From CBFIDE01 sp965661265 (GTDB lineage Bacteria > Bacteroidota > Bacteroidia > Flavobacteriales > Schleiferiaceae), in contig CBFIDE010000008.1 of assembly GCA_965661265.1 (NCBI GenBank), positions 33,934 through 97,933 of the forward strand: a DNA stretch of 64,000 nt, given 5' to 3'. The notes beneath the pieces were generated by a model. That model did not search any database, was not told the origin of the DNA, and worked only from the letters and a program-made list of their open reading frames with translations. Numbering within the stretch: the stretch's first letter is position 1; each line of letters begins with the position of its first letter. A program made the translations under genes and the position numbers. Shown here piece after piece: positions 16,746 to 26,039 of the stretch.

Positions 16746-17539
16746 TTTTTTGCTGGAATTAGCAGCGGAGCAGATTTCAAATTAGCCTTTCGCGCCTCAG
16801 CTTTCTCATTAGCCTCTTTCCCCTCAGTTTCCTTATTTATCTTTTTAAGGAAGTCACCATACATGGGGTTTGGAATAAGGACAAACTTAGATTTATAGCT
16901 GCTGTAAAACTTATTTCGGGTCTCTAAATCTGTCATTCCATATTTACTAGCTAAATTGCTATCAAAATCGTTCAACTGATCTCCAACAACTAAAATCACG
17001 TCTCTTTTTGCAGAAGCTGTTTCTCTTCTATCACTCTTATCGGATGTGTTGACTTTTAAAAGGAGGTGATCCTCATCTGCAAAGGGATAACCTAAGCTCT
17101 CTAGGTTCTCCAAAGTGGGCTCTAAAAATTCTTGGCTTCGGTTAGAGATATAAAAGATTTCTATTTGCTTGTCAGAGATTTTTCCACAAAACTCTAGAGA
17201 GCCGGCCACGGGAGTAGCCGATTTCGTCAAAATCCATTGTGACCATAGTTCATGGGTATGTTCAATTCCTGATTTAATTAGAAATGCCTCATAAGCCGAA
17301 TTATCCAGAATAGTTTCGTCTAAATCAACAATCACTGCCATTGGCATATCACCTTCAGTTTTTGAAGTATTCTCTAGTGCCTTAGAATAAGCCAAATCAA
17401 AGGCTTGTCTGCAAAGCCAATCCTTTTCATCTGAGTATTGTTGCCAATAAACAGCCTGTACAGATTGCTCAACTAAATTATTTGGAGTGGCACAGGCTAC
17501 CAAAATAACTGGAATAATAAATTTGAATAATTTAGGCAT
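16742..17539 (-). CDS. HAD-family acid phosphatase, lipoprotein e(P4)-like
   Basis: From ATG 17539 the protein has 265 residues with a lipoprotein signal (lipobox LVACA, Cys16). The DxDxT nucleophile motif is VDLDETILDN, Asp72 and Asp74. A QLNDF segment with the C-terminal metal Asp follows. Members dephosphorylate nucleotides such as NMN outside the cytoplasm. This start gives an 8-base overlap with rsgA (ATGCCTAA) and puts the signal peptide first; the frame is open further upstream to 17572. Confidence 0.85.
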   Translation of the reverse strand: MPKLFKFIIPVILVACATPNNLVEQSVQAVYWQQYSDEKDWLCRQAFDLAYSKALENTSKTEGDMPMAVIVDLDETILDNSAYEAFLIKSGIEHTHELWSQWILTKSATPVAGSLEFCGKISDKQIEIFYISNRSQEFLEPTLENLESLGYPFADEDHLLLKVNTSDKSDRRETASAKRDVILVVGDQLNDFDSNLASKYGMTDLETRNKFYSSYKSKFVLIPNPMYGDFLKKINKETEGKEANEKAEARKANLKSAPLLIPAKK

Positions 17540-18482
17540 AATCATCTTTTCTATAAGGTTCATCAAAGTCATCTGAATTCAAAAAGCTTAAATAGGATTC
17601 ATACCGCGATGGTGCAAGCTTATGTTCATCTACCGCTTTTTTTACCGCACAGTTAGGCTCGTTTAGATGGAGGCAATTGTGAAATTTACAAGCAGATTTT
17701 AAAGCAAAGATTTCCGGAAAGTAATCTCCAATCTCTTCTTTCTCCATATCCACTAATCCAAACCCTCTAATTCCTGGTGTGTCAATTAAGTACCCACCGC
17801 CCTTAAGCGCATGCATTTCTGCAAAGGTTGTGGTATGCTGTCCTTGATCATGTGATTTCGAAATATCACTTGTCTTTAAGTTTAAATCAGGATCAATTTT
17901 ATTTATAAGGCTAGACTTACCTACTCCACTATAACCGCTAAGCAAACTTGTTTTATTATTAAATAATTCTCGTAGCTCTTCTAAACCAAAAGAATCAACT
18001 ACAGAAGTATTCAATACTCTATATCCCGCTTGACGGTAAACTAAAGTCAAATATTCTAGCTCCTCAAAATGCTCTTCAGTATAAAGATCAATTTTATTGA
18101 AAACTACTACCGCAGGAATATCATATGCTTCAGCAGTAACAAGAAATCTATCTATAAATTTAGGAAAGGTCTTTGGAAAATCTATGGTAGCAATAATAAC
18201 CGCTAGATCTATATTTGCGGCAATTATATGTGTTCTTTTTGAAAGATTTACTGACCTTCTAACGATATAATTTTTGCGCTTTTCAATAGAGTTGATTACA
18301 CCTCTATTTTCATCAGTATCCTCAAGCTTTACTTTTACTTTATCGCCTACAGCAATGGGGTTGGTACTTTTTATTCCGGCCATCCTCAACTTACCGACGA
18401 CTCTACAATCAAGGTATTTATTATCCTCAGTAATGACCTTATACCAAGATCCTGTAGACTTTAAAACAAGGGCATTAATCAA
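17532..18482 (-). CDS. rsgA: Ribosome small-subunit-dependent GTPase A
   Basis: A 316-residue circularly permuted GTPase. An OB fold comes first. G4 NKID (129-132) precedes the P-loop GYSGVGKSS (183-191) and G3 DTPG (234-237). A C-terminal zinc knuckle uses Cys265, Cys270, His272 and Cys278. It acts in late 30S maturation. It follows the response-regulator gene by 10 bases, so it may be transcribed with it. Confidence 0.96.
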   Translation of the reverse strand: MINALVLKSTGSWYKVITEDNKYLDCRVVGKLRMAGIKSTNPIAVGDKVKVKLEDTDENRGVINSIEKRKNYIVRRSVNLSKRTHIIAANIDLAVIIATIDFPKTFPKFIDRFLVTAEAYDIPAVVVFNKIDLYTEEHFEELEYLTLVYRQAGYRVLNTSVVDSFGLEELRELFNNKTSLLSGYSGVGKSSLINKIDPDLNLKTSDISKSHDQGQHTTTFAEMHALKGGGYLIDTPGIRGFGLVDMEKEEIGDYFPEIFALKSACKFHNCLHLNEPNCAVKKAVDEHKLAPSRYESYLSFLNSDDFDEPYRKDDYA

Positions 18483-18492
18483 AGTAATTTAT

Positions 18493-19119
18493 TTAAGCGA
18501 GTCCTCTATTTACGGCGTATCTAACCAAAGCAGCTGAATTCTTTAATCCCAATTTATGAATGATATTCTTTCTGTGAGTTTCTACTGTATATACTGAGAT
18601 ATGAAGTTTATTAGCAATTTCTTGCGATGTTAAACCTTGGCCAATCTCACTCAAAATTTCAATCTCTCTTTTGCTCAATAAAAGCGAGGTTCTAAAACTA
18701 GCCTCGTCAGCCTTATCCAACTCATCTTGCACTTCTTTACTGAAATACTTCTGACCCTTGGCCAAACTTCTAATTGCAATTACTAACTCTTCTAAATCTG
18801 TATTCTTTAACACATATCCATCACAGCCAATGTCTTTAAGCTGCATGATAAACTCTATGTTAGAATAATTAGTTAGCATCAATACTTTCACCTTTGTCTT
18901 TCTAGATTTTAGGTTTTTTGTTGCTTGAATACCATCCATTTCTGGCATATTGATATCCATTAAAACCACGTCTGGCTGATGCAACTCTATCAAATCAATA
19001 GCCTCAGCTCCAGTACTTGCTCTTGCAACTAATTCTATATCTTCTATTGGCTTAAGTAATGAACTTAATCCTTCAACAAACATATTTTGGTCCTCAGCTA
19101 TGACTAATTTAATCATCAA
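18493..19119 (-). CDS. NarL/LuxR-type response regulator
   Basis: A 208-residue regulator with a receiver domain (AED acid pocket at 8-10, phospho-acceptor Asp55, TNYS in place of the usual Thr/Ser switch region, VLKN with the conserved Lys) and a C-terminal LuxR HTH (LSKREIEILSEIGQGLTSQE onward). The start overlaps the kinase gene by 11 bases (8 if the second Met is used), so the pair is translationally coupled and very likely a cognate system. Confidence 0.93.
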   Translation of the reverse strand: MMIKLVIAEDQNMFVEGLSSLLKPIEDIELVARASTGAEAIDLIELHQPDVVLMDINMPEMDGIQATKNLKSRKTKVKVLMLTNYSNIEFIMQLKDIGCDGYVLKNTDLEELVIAIRSLAKGQKYFSKEVQDELDKADEASFRTSLLLSKREIEILSEIGQGLTSQEIANKLHISVYTVETHRKNIIHKLGLKNSAALVRYAVNRGLA

Positions 19120-20920
19120 AACGTATTTCTAATTGTACAATGAAGGTACTTCCTCTATTCAAGGCTGAATCTATTTTCAATTCTCCTCCAAGAGTTTGCA
19201 CCCTTGATTCAACAGATTGAATACCTAAGCCTGAATTATCAAGTTGGTTTAGATCAAACCCCTTTCCATTATCCTCAAATATAATGGATAGATTCTTCAT
19301 ATTTCGTGTTAAATTTATAGAAACTTCTGATGCTTCTGCATGTTTGAGAACATTATTAAGCAATTCCTGAATAATTCTGAACAATTCTACTTCTATCTCA
19401 AGACTTAGTCTTTCTTCCATATTAAAATGGACGAATTCTATTTTTAAATCTGAGGATTCTTGAATAGTGTCTCTTAAATCATTAATGGCAGAAACCAATC
19501 CAAACCTTGATATTACTCCACTGTGTAAATCGTGACTTATTTTCCGAACTTCTTGATAACTCTCATTGAGTAATTTTTCTAATTTCTTATGATCTCCATT
19601 AGCCATTAGACTCAAATTAGCCCTACAAAAGTTATTGAACTGCAACTTCAAAGTAGAGAGCATACTTCCTAATCGATCATGTAAATCTTGTGCTATTCTA
19701 TCTCTCTCATTATTCTGACCTTCAAGCAAGGCTCTTAAAGTATCTACCTCTCTTTTAGCAACAACTTCCTCTACCATCTTATTACTTAGCTCCGCCTCTT
19801 TTTGAAGAAGTTTTTGCCTCTGACGGAAGGCATACATTACTGCCAAAGCTGAGATGATCACTACTAAAATTATTATGACTAATAAATTAGCTCTATTTTT
19901 AGAGTCTATATTATCAGCTTGAGAATTTTCTAACTCAAGTTTAGTAATTATTAAATCCTTCTCTGCCTTTTCTGATTCAAATTCAACTTCAAGTCGCGTT
20001 AGCTCAAGCGCCTTTTCTTGGGTCATTAAACTATCTTTCCACTGAATCAAAGACTTATAATTCTCTAGAGCTTTTTCTGGCTCATTCAATGTATCAAAGT
20101 TTGTAGAAAGCTGTCCGTAAATGTAGATAAGCCATTCTAACTTGTCTAACTCTAAGAAAGATGGTAAAGCTGATTTATAGTAATAATTAGACTTCTCAAA
20201 TTCTCCTTTTAAAAAAGAAACGTCACCCATACCAATCAAGGAAGCCCCTTGGTGCAATAAGTCATTAAGTCTAGCAGCACTAATGGCCACAGAATCAAAA
20301 ATTGAAAGTGCCTCATTTAAACTAGATTTATTCAAAAGCAAAACACCTAAATTATACGTTTGCTTAACCCACTGCGCACTATCGGGCAATAAAAGATAAA
20401 GTCCTCTCGTCTGTTTTGTCATCCAAATTGCTGTGTCCAAATCACCTGACTCAAATTCTAGCAAGCCCATATTGGATAAAATTTGAGCACGCTGTTGAAT
20501 ATCATCTTCCTTAGCTAACTCAAGTGCTTGTGTATAATAGGACTTGGCTTTTTCATACTCTCCAGTATCAAATAGAATGTTTGCATATGCAAAAAGACTA
20601 GAAGATATATTGCGCTCTTTTAAATCCTTTTGCTTAATGCTATCTGACATCTCAAGAGCAAGTATAGCATATGACATTGCGGATTTTAAATCTGATGAAG
20701 TAGTTAAGTGAGAGGATATTTTTCTAAACAGAAATGCTTGCTCAGCAAAAGGAGCTTCTTCTTTAAATTGAGGTATACAGTTTATTAAACTATCTGCAAT
20801 TTCTGAATCCTTTTGAAAATAATCTTCTACTGCTTTTATTTGATTTTTAAATCGCAAATCTTCTTGCCCCTTTAAAAAGCAGGAAAGAAGTAATAATGCT
20901 ATAGTCAAGCTCTTTTTCAC
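19109..20920 (-). CDS. TPR sensor histidine kinase, HisKA_3 type
   Basis: A 603-residue protein starting at GTG 20920. Its parts, in order, are a signal peptide (1-18), a periplasmic array of about five to six tetratricopeptide repeats (60-310), a coiled coil, one transmembrane helix (346-364), a second coiled coil, a HisKA_3 dimerisation domain with phospho-acceptor His414 in RDRIAQDLHDRLG, and an HATPase domain (NNVLKHA, EDNGKGF, GLGIQSV). The GTG overlaps the TAG of the upstream gene as TAGTG. The signal sensed by the TPR domain is unknown. Confidence 0.93.
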   Translation of the reverse strand: MKKSLTIALLLLSCFLKGQEDLRFKNQIKAVEDYFQKDSEIADSLINCIPQFKEEAPFAEQAFLFRKISSHLTTSSDLKSAMSYAILALEMSDSIKQKDLKERNISSSLFAYANILFDTGEYEKAKSYYTQALELAKEDDIQQRAQILSNMGLLEFESGDLDTAIWMTKQTRGLYLLLPDSAQWVKQTYNLGVLLLNKSSLNEALSIFDSVAISAARLNDLLHQGASLIGMGDVSFLKGEFEKSNYYYKSALPSFLELDKLEWLIYIYGQLSTNFDTLNEPEKALENYKSLIQWKDSLMTQEKALELTRLEVEFESEKAEKDLIITKLELENSQADNIDSKNRANLLVIIILVVIISALAVMYAFRQRQKLLQKEAELSNKMVEEVVAKREVDTLRALLEGQNNERDRIAQDLHDRLGSMLSTLKLQFNNFCRANLSLMANGDHKKLEKLLNESYQEVRKISHDLHSGVISRFGLVSAINDLRDTIQESSDLKIEFVHFNMEERLSLEIEVELFRIIQELLNNVLKHAEASEVSINLTRNMKNLSIIFEDNGKGFDLNQLDNSGLGIQSVESRVQTLGGELKIDSALNRGSTFIVQLEIRFDD

Positions 20921-21540
20921 TATCCTAAAATAAGTACGTTTCCAATAATTTCATCAAAATCATAAGTACTATCTGAATTCTTTAGAGCTACTAGCACACA
21001 ATCTCCTCCTGGTAAGGAATTAAAATCTAAAGCTGTATCAAAAATAAAGCTAGTGGTTGGGTCCTCCCCTTCTTCCAATTCAAGCAGAATTGCCAGCCAA
21101 GAATCTCCTTTAAAGTTTATACTTTTAACTGAAGCTGACTTTATGTTTTTATTGGTTGCCCCGATCCTTTTCCGCAATTTAGTACCTACTCTTTTCCTAC
21201 TTGAGCCTGAACCATCGCCTAAATCATTAATCTCTAGTTCTTCCAAAACCATTTCGCAATCAGCTCCTACAATATCATTTGAACTTCCTATAATTCCTCT
21301 TATTGAAATGGGAGCATTCTCAATTTGATAATTATACTTTGTGAACGCAGCTAAACCTTCTTCAGAAAAGGTACATAAAGTTCCAGTGTCTCCACTCTCT
21401 GGCTGCATATCAAACGTAATTTGTGTTCTGCTCAAATTTCCTGCTAAATTACTTGGTAGCGGAAACTCAGGGCCTTCAACTTGAACTTCAAGAGTAAAGA
21501 CTCCGGCCGAATTTGTGAATTTTAATTTTGAACTTTTCAA
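20920..21540 (-). CDS. Hypothetical protein coupled to the sensor kinase
   Basis: A 206-residue protein with no signal peptide or membrane segment. It is acidic overall, with a basic patch at about 115-130 (SSRKRVGTKLRKRIG), and looks beta-rich. No family is recognised. Its stop overlaps the GTG start of the sensor kinase, and it opens the minus-strand series that runs to 14465. Co-translation suggests a role linked to the kinase, but the sequence does not show what. Confidence 0.7.
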   Translation of the reverse strand: MKSSKLKFTNSAGVFTLEVQVEGPEFPLPSNLAGNLSRTQITFDMQPESGDTGTLCTFSEEGLAAFTKYNYQIENAPISIRGIIGSSNDIVGADCEMVLEELEINDLGDGSGSSRKRVGTKLRKRIGATNKNIKSASVKSINFKGDSWLAILLELEEGEDPTTSFIFDTALDFNSLPGGDCVLVALKNSDSTYDFDEIIGNVLILG

Positions 21541-21627
21541 ATTGCTTGGTGGTATATTTTAAGATTAATCATCTAATTTACTATCCCTATTGGTTTTAGA
21601 GTAAATTTGTTCTTATAATTATTCCTT

Positions 21628-22539
21628 ATGTCCATAAACGTACTGAATCTATCAAAAAACTACGGAGAGCAAAAAGCACTTGACAATGTGAGCTTTTCAA
21701 TTAAAAGCGGAGAAATTGTTGGATTTCTAGGACCTAACGGAGCTGGAAAATCTACTATGATGAAAATCCTATGCTCTTACCTACCCCCAAATTCTGGGAA
21801 AGCAGAAGTGTGTGGCTTAGATGTAGATGAAAATAGCATTGAAGTAAGATCTAAGATTGGCTACTTACCTGAGCACAATCCTTTATATCTAGAAATGTAC
21901 ATTAAGGAATACTTAGCTTTTGTAGCTGGAGTTCATAAGGTAGATTTATCGCGCGTAAGCGAAATGATAGAGGCTGTAGGCTTAACAAAAGAACAAAACA
22001 AAAAAATTGAGCAACTTTCTAAGGGATATAGACAAAGAGTTGGATTAGCTGCGGCTCTAATTCATGACCCAGAGGTTCTTATTTTAGACGAGCCAACCAC
22101 CGGACTTGATCCAAATCAATTGGTTGAAATTAGGAACTTAATTCAAAATATTGGAAAGCATAAAACTGTGATGCTCAGCACTCATATTATGCAAGAAGTA
22201 GAACTTTTGTGCTCTCGGGTCATCATTATCAATGATGGAAAAATTATTGCGGATAGACCTATTCAAACGCTTCAAGATGAGCAATCATCCATGATTTTTG
22301 ACTTTGAGTTAGATGTTGAAGTGAGCATCAGTGACCTTAAGGCAATCCCCGGAATTAATCATGTAGAGGCTGTAAATTCAGAAAACAAACGTTGGCTAAT
22401 AAGCACCGACAGTAATGAAGATATCAGAAAAACTATCTTTAAACATGCAGTCAAAAAAGATTGGGTTGTGCTAGAATTTAAGCAGCGTAAAGAAAAGTTA
22501 GAACAGATATTCCAAAACTTAACAGATACCAAAAAGTAA
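21628..22539 (+). CDS. gldA: Gliding-motility ABC transporter ATPase GldA
   Basis: A 303-residue ABC ATPase. Walker A is GPNGAGKST at 35-43, the signature is LSKGYRQRVG near 133, and Walker B is ILDEPTTGLD near 152, followed by STHIMQEVE. The C-terminal extension (about 215-303) is typical of GldA and NatA-like subunits. With GldF and GldG, not in this window, it forms a transporter tied to gliding in Flavobacteriia. A TAAATTTG -7-like box is at 21602-21609. Its stop abuts the stop of der with no spacing. Confidence 0.85.
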   Translation: MSINVLNLSKNYGEQKALDNVSFSIKSGEIVGFLGPNGAGKSTMMKILCSYLPPNSGKAEVCGLDVDENSIEVRSKIGYLPEHNPLYLEMYIKEYLAFVAGVHKVDLSRVSEMIEAVGLTKEQNKKIEQLSKGYRQRVGLAAALIHDPEVLILDEPTTGLDPNQLVEIRNLIQNIGKHKTVMLSTHIMQEVELLCSRVIIINDGKIIADRPIQTLQDEQSSMIFDFELDVEVSISDLKAIPGINHVEAVNSENKRWLISTDSNEDIRKTIFKHAVKKDWVVLEFKQRKEKLEQIFQNLTDTKK

Positions 22540-23847
22540 TTATTTCTTTCTCAGATAAATCTGAATAGGAACACCTTTAAAGTCAAAAAACTCTCTTAAC
22601 TTATTCTCTAAAAATCTTTTATACGGCTCTTTTACGTATTGGGGTAAATTTGCAAAGAAGGCAAAGCTTGGAGTTTGCGTAGGCAGCTGTGTGATATATT
22701 TAATTTTAACATACTTCCCTTTATGCGCCGGTGGTGGTTGATTCTCAATGATTGGCAATAGAATTTCATTCAGCTTGGAAGTCGTGATTTTTTGCTTTCT
22801 TCTTTCGTGAACTTTCATAACCTCCTCTATGGCTTGGAAAATCCTTTGCTTATTCAAAACAGAAATAAACATAATTGGAAGATCAGTAAAAGGCATTAAC
22901 CTTTGAATAATCATTGCCTTGAATTCTTTAGCAGTATCAGTATTCTTTTCTATTAAATCCCACTTATTCACTAAGATTACAATACCCTTTTTATTCCTTT
23001 GAGCCAATTGAAAAATATTCAAATCTTGACTTTCAAAACCTCTTTCTGCATCCAAAAGAATAATACAAACATCTGATTTCTCGATAGTTCTTATACTGCG
23101 CATCACAGAATAAAACTCTAAGTTTTCATGAACTTTAGTTTTCTTTCTTATACCTGCGGTATCAATGAGCAAGAACTCATTTCCAAACAGATTATAATGA
23201 GTATCGATAGAATCTCTAGTGGTACCCGCAACATTAGTAACAATGTTCCTCTCTGTACCTGTAAGCGCATTTATAAAAGATGATTTTCCCGCATTTGGCC
23301 TTCCAACCACCGCAATTCTAGGTAAATCAAACTCTTCCTCTTCAACGTCATCAGGTAAATGAGTGATAACCTCATCTAAAAGATCACCTGTGCCTGAGCC
23401 ATTTATTGCAGAAATATCGTAGATCCTATCTCCCAGACCTAAACTATAAAACTCCGCACTCATAGTCTGGCGCATTGTATTATCCACTTTATTAGCTACA
23501 AGAAGAATTGGCTTTGGAGATCTTCTCAATAGAACCGCAACCTCCTCATCCATTCCTGTCAATCCTGCTTCAGCATCAACAACAAATAAAATTACGTTGG
23601 CTTCTTCTATTGCTAAAAGCACTTGTCTACGTATCTCGCCTTCAAAAACATCGTCAGAACCTTGGATATACCCACCCGTATCAATCACTGAAAATTCCTT
23701 TCCAGACCATTCTGATTTTCCGTAAATTCTATCTCTAGTAACACCAGATACTGAATCAACTATCGCTTCACGCGATTCAGTTAATCGATTAAAAAAAGTA
23801 GATTTCCCTACATTAGGTCTTCCGACAATAGCTACAATTCCTGACAA
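22540..23847 (-). CDS. der: Ribosome-assembly GTPase Der (EngA)
   Basis: A 435-residue protein with two consecutive GTPase domains. The first has the P-loop GRPNVGKST (8-16) and DTGG. The second has GRPNAGKSS (about 182-190), DTAGIRKK and NKWD. A C-terminal KH-like domain ends FFDFKGVPIQIYLRKK. It functions in 50S assembly. It is convergent with gldA, stop against stop. Confidence 0.97.
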   Translation of the reverse strand: MSGIVAIVGRPNVGKSTFFNRLTESREAIVDSVSGVTRDRIYGKSEWSGKEFSVIDTGGYIQGSDDVFEGEIRRQVLLAIEEANVILFVVDAEAGLTGMDEEVAVLLRRSPKPILLVANKVDNTMRQTMSAEFYSLGLGDRIYDISAINGSGTGDLLDEVITHLPDDVEEEEFDLPRIAVVGRPNAGKSSFINALTGTERNIVTNVAGTTRDSIDTHYNLFGNEFLLIDTAGIRKKTKVHENLEFYSVMRSIRTIEKSDVCIILLDAERGFESQDLNIFQLAQRNKKGIVILVNKWDLIEKNTDTAKEFKAMIIQRLMPFTDLPIMFISVLNKQRIFQAIEEVMKVHERRKQKITTSKLNEILLPIIENQPPPAHKGKYVKIKYITQLPTQTPSFAFFANLPQYVKEPYKRFLENKLREFFDFKGVPIQIYLRKK

Positions 23848-23885
23848 AGCTTAAATTTTCAGCAAAAATAGGCTAAAAGAATGCA

Positions 23886-24506
23886 TTAGCTCCTACCTCT
23901 ATAGATTTGAGGGTAATTATTTGCAAAATTAACCAAATCAACAAGTGATTTAGCACCTATTTTATTGAGCAGTCTGAGCTTATATGTGCTTACTGTTTTG
24001 TCGCTAATATCAAGCTCTTCAGAGATATTCTTATTAGACATTCCTGAAGAAAGCAGCCTTAAAACTTCACTCTCGCGTCTGCTTAACTTAATTGGTTTTA
24101 ATTTTGGATTATCTCCAATTATTTCTTGTGAAAATATTTTTTTTCCATCATTTACGTCGTAAATGGTTCTAATTAGCTTTTCTGGATCATCATCTTTAAG
24201 CAGATATGCATTGGCACCCATTTGATAGGCAGTTTTTCCATATACATTTTCAGGATGCATGGTTAAAATAATCACCTTAAGATCCGGAGAGATATCTCTG
24301 AGCTTGCGAATTATTGAAATACCATTAGTCTTTGGCATATCAAGATCTAAGAGCAAAACATCAACATCATGTTCTTTGACCAATTTCAGGACTTCTTTAC
24401 CATCAGCGGCTTGCCCTAGTAAATTAAGATTAGCATCAGTCCTGATAAACAATTCTAGACCTTTTCTAACCACAGCATGGTCATCTGCAAGGATAAGATT
24501 AATCAT
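23886..24506 (-). CDS. Orphan NarL/LuxR-type response regulator
   Basis: A 206-residue regulator: receiver with ADDH (7-10), phospho-acceptor Asp54 in LLLDLDMP, TMHP and LLKDD switch residues, then a LuxR HTH (LSRRESEVLRLLSSGMSNKN onward). No histidine kinase gene is adjacent, so its partner is elsewhere. It sits between der and nadE and is transcribed in their direction. Confidence 0.92.
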   Translation of the reverse strand: MINLILADDHAVVRKGLELFIRTDANLNLLGQAADGKEVLKLVKEHDVDVLLLDLDMPKTNGISIIRKLRDISPDLKVIILTMHPENVYGKTAYQMGANAYLLKDDDPEKLIRTIYDVNDGKKIFSQEIIGDNPKLKPIKLSRRESEVLRLLSSGMSNKNISEELDISDKTVSTYKLRLLNKIGAKSLVDLVNFANNYPQIYRGRS

Positions 24507-24573
24507 ATTTTTTTTGTTCGGTATAGCCCTAATTTCTAGTTAGAGCACTTAAAAGAATGAAAAAAAAGTGATA

Positions 24574-25365
24574 TTACTTCAATAAATGCTTAGGAATTTC
24601 ACAAACAGGTATTGGCATCATCTTATGTTGATTCTGCTTATTTAATCTAGAATAGATTTCATAGACCTCCTTTTCTCTGCCTTCAAAGTCTGAGATTGAT
24701 TTGCCCTCAGCTTGTCTTTCCATTGCCCATTCTAGCTCGGGATAACTAGCACCAATCTGGTCTTCATCTGTTCGGTCATCGCCCCATAAACCATCGGTAG
24801 GTGGAGCAACTAAAATCTCATTATTTACACCTAGGTATTCAGATAATTCATAAACCTCTGTTTTGCTTAAATCAGCAATAGGACTTATATCTACTCCTCC
24901 ATCACCGTACTTAGTATAAAAACCTACGCCAAAATCTTCTACTTTATTTCCAGTTCCTGCTACTAAATACGAATGCAGTCCTGCAAAATAATATAAGCTT
25001 GTCATCCTTAATCTAGCTCTTGCATTTACTAGACTCATTTCTATATTGGAATTATCTGGGCTGGCAGGAAAAGAGTTCACCAATTCATCAAATACAGAGG
25101 TTAAATCAACCTCTACTTCTTGAACGTTTGGATACTTTGCTTTCAGATTCTTAATATGATTCCTAGCTCTTAATTGCTGGCTAGGACTTTGATGAATAGG
25201 CAGATCTACACAAAGCACTGGATAAGCGGTCATGGCTACTAATGTGGAGGTAAGAGCAGAGTCAATACCTCCGCTTACACCTATCACAAATCCATTTGTA
25301 TTTGAAGATTGAAGATAATTTTTTAACCACCCTACAATATGGGATGCTACTTTCTTAGAATCCAT
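24574..25365 (-). CDS. nadE: NAD(+) synthase, ammonia-dependent type
   Basis: A 263-residue protein. The ATP-pyrophosphatase P-loop SGGIDSA is at 31-37. GTGNKVEDFGVGFYTKYGDGG and the PTDGLW block correspond to the substrate-binding loops. It lacks the glutaminase domain, so it should use ammonia to amidate deamido-NAD. It lies 6 bases after the outer-membrane protein gene and next to gldB-gldC, an arrangement I associate with Flavobacteriia. Confidence 0.95.
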   Translation of the reverse strand: MDSKKVASHIVGWLKNYLQSSNTNGFVIGVSGGIDSALTSTLVAMTAYPVLCVDLPIHQSPSQQLRARNHIKNLKAKYPNVQEVEVDLTSVFDELVNSFPASPDNSNIEMSLVNARARLRMTSLYYFAGLHSYLVAGTGNKVEDFGVGFYTKYGDGGVDISPIADLSKTEVYELSEYLGVNNEILVAPPTDGLWGDDRTDEDQIGASYPELEWAMERQAEGKSISDFEGREKEVYEIYSRLNKQNQHKMMPIPVCEIPKHLLK

Positions 25366-25371
25366 TTTTTT

Positions 25372-25995
25372 CTAAAATAATAAGCCCAACTTTAAACCAA
25401 TGGTATCAAATCTATAATTTCTGTTTGAAGCGATTCTATCATCATCCTCGCTTAGATTATCAATCAGACTTTTTTGATACTCTATTGAAGCAATAATTGC
25501 AGATGTTCCACCAAGACTATACTCAACACCAATACCAACTATAAAGCTTGCATTAAATGAACTGATAAAATTTAAGTCTTCTGACAAATTTAGTTCTGGG
25601 TTTGTTCCTATAGTTTCCTTGGTTCTAAATCCAATAGCTCCACCAAAATTTGCGGTATACGTTAAGTAGTCAAACTCTCTAGTTCTCATTTTTAGGGTAA
25701 AAGGAATCTGCAAATAATCCGCACGATAATCATATGTCGTATCGTCCAATTCCATTTCTCCTCCCCTATTTACAATATCAATTCCAGTACTTAATCCATA
25801 ATTGTCTGTAAAAGCAATATCGGCCATAAGGCCAAAACCAAAATGTGACTCAGGGCTTGTTTCAAATTTAGAATCGTCTGTAGATATCCACCCGATACTT
25901 GGACTAAAGTGTAAACCAAATCTGTAATCTTGCGCATAAATCAAGCTAGATGCTGATAAAAACAGAACTAATAAGGTCCTTTTGCTGAATTTCAT
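25372..25995 (-). CDS. Outer-membrane beta-barrel (PorT-like) protein
   Basis: A 207-residue protein with a signal peptide ending SSLIYAQ. Its barrel repeats include FGLHFSPSIGWIS, FGFGLMADIAF, YGLSTGIDIVNRGGEM and a C-terminal YRFDTIGLKLGLLF. This is the pattern of the porin-family (PorT-type) barrels common in Bacteroidota. Function is unknown. It is divergent from gldB across 44 bases. Confidence 0.8.
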   Translation of the reverse strand: MKFSKRTLLVLFLSASSLIYAQDYRFGLHFSPSIGWISTDDSKFETSPESHFGFGLMADIAFTDNYGLSTGIDIVNRGGEMELDDTTYDYRADYLQIPFTLKMRTREFDYLTYTANFGGAIGFRTKETIGTNPELNLSEDLNFISSFNASFIVGIGVEYSLGGTSAIIASIEYQKSLIDNLSEDDDRIASNRNYRFDTIGLKLGLLF

Positions 25996-26039
25996 TTCTT
26001 AGCCATTATTTTAGCGAAAATAAAGTTTTAATCCATTAT

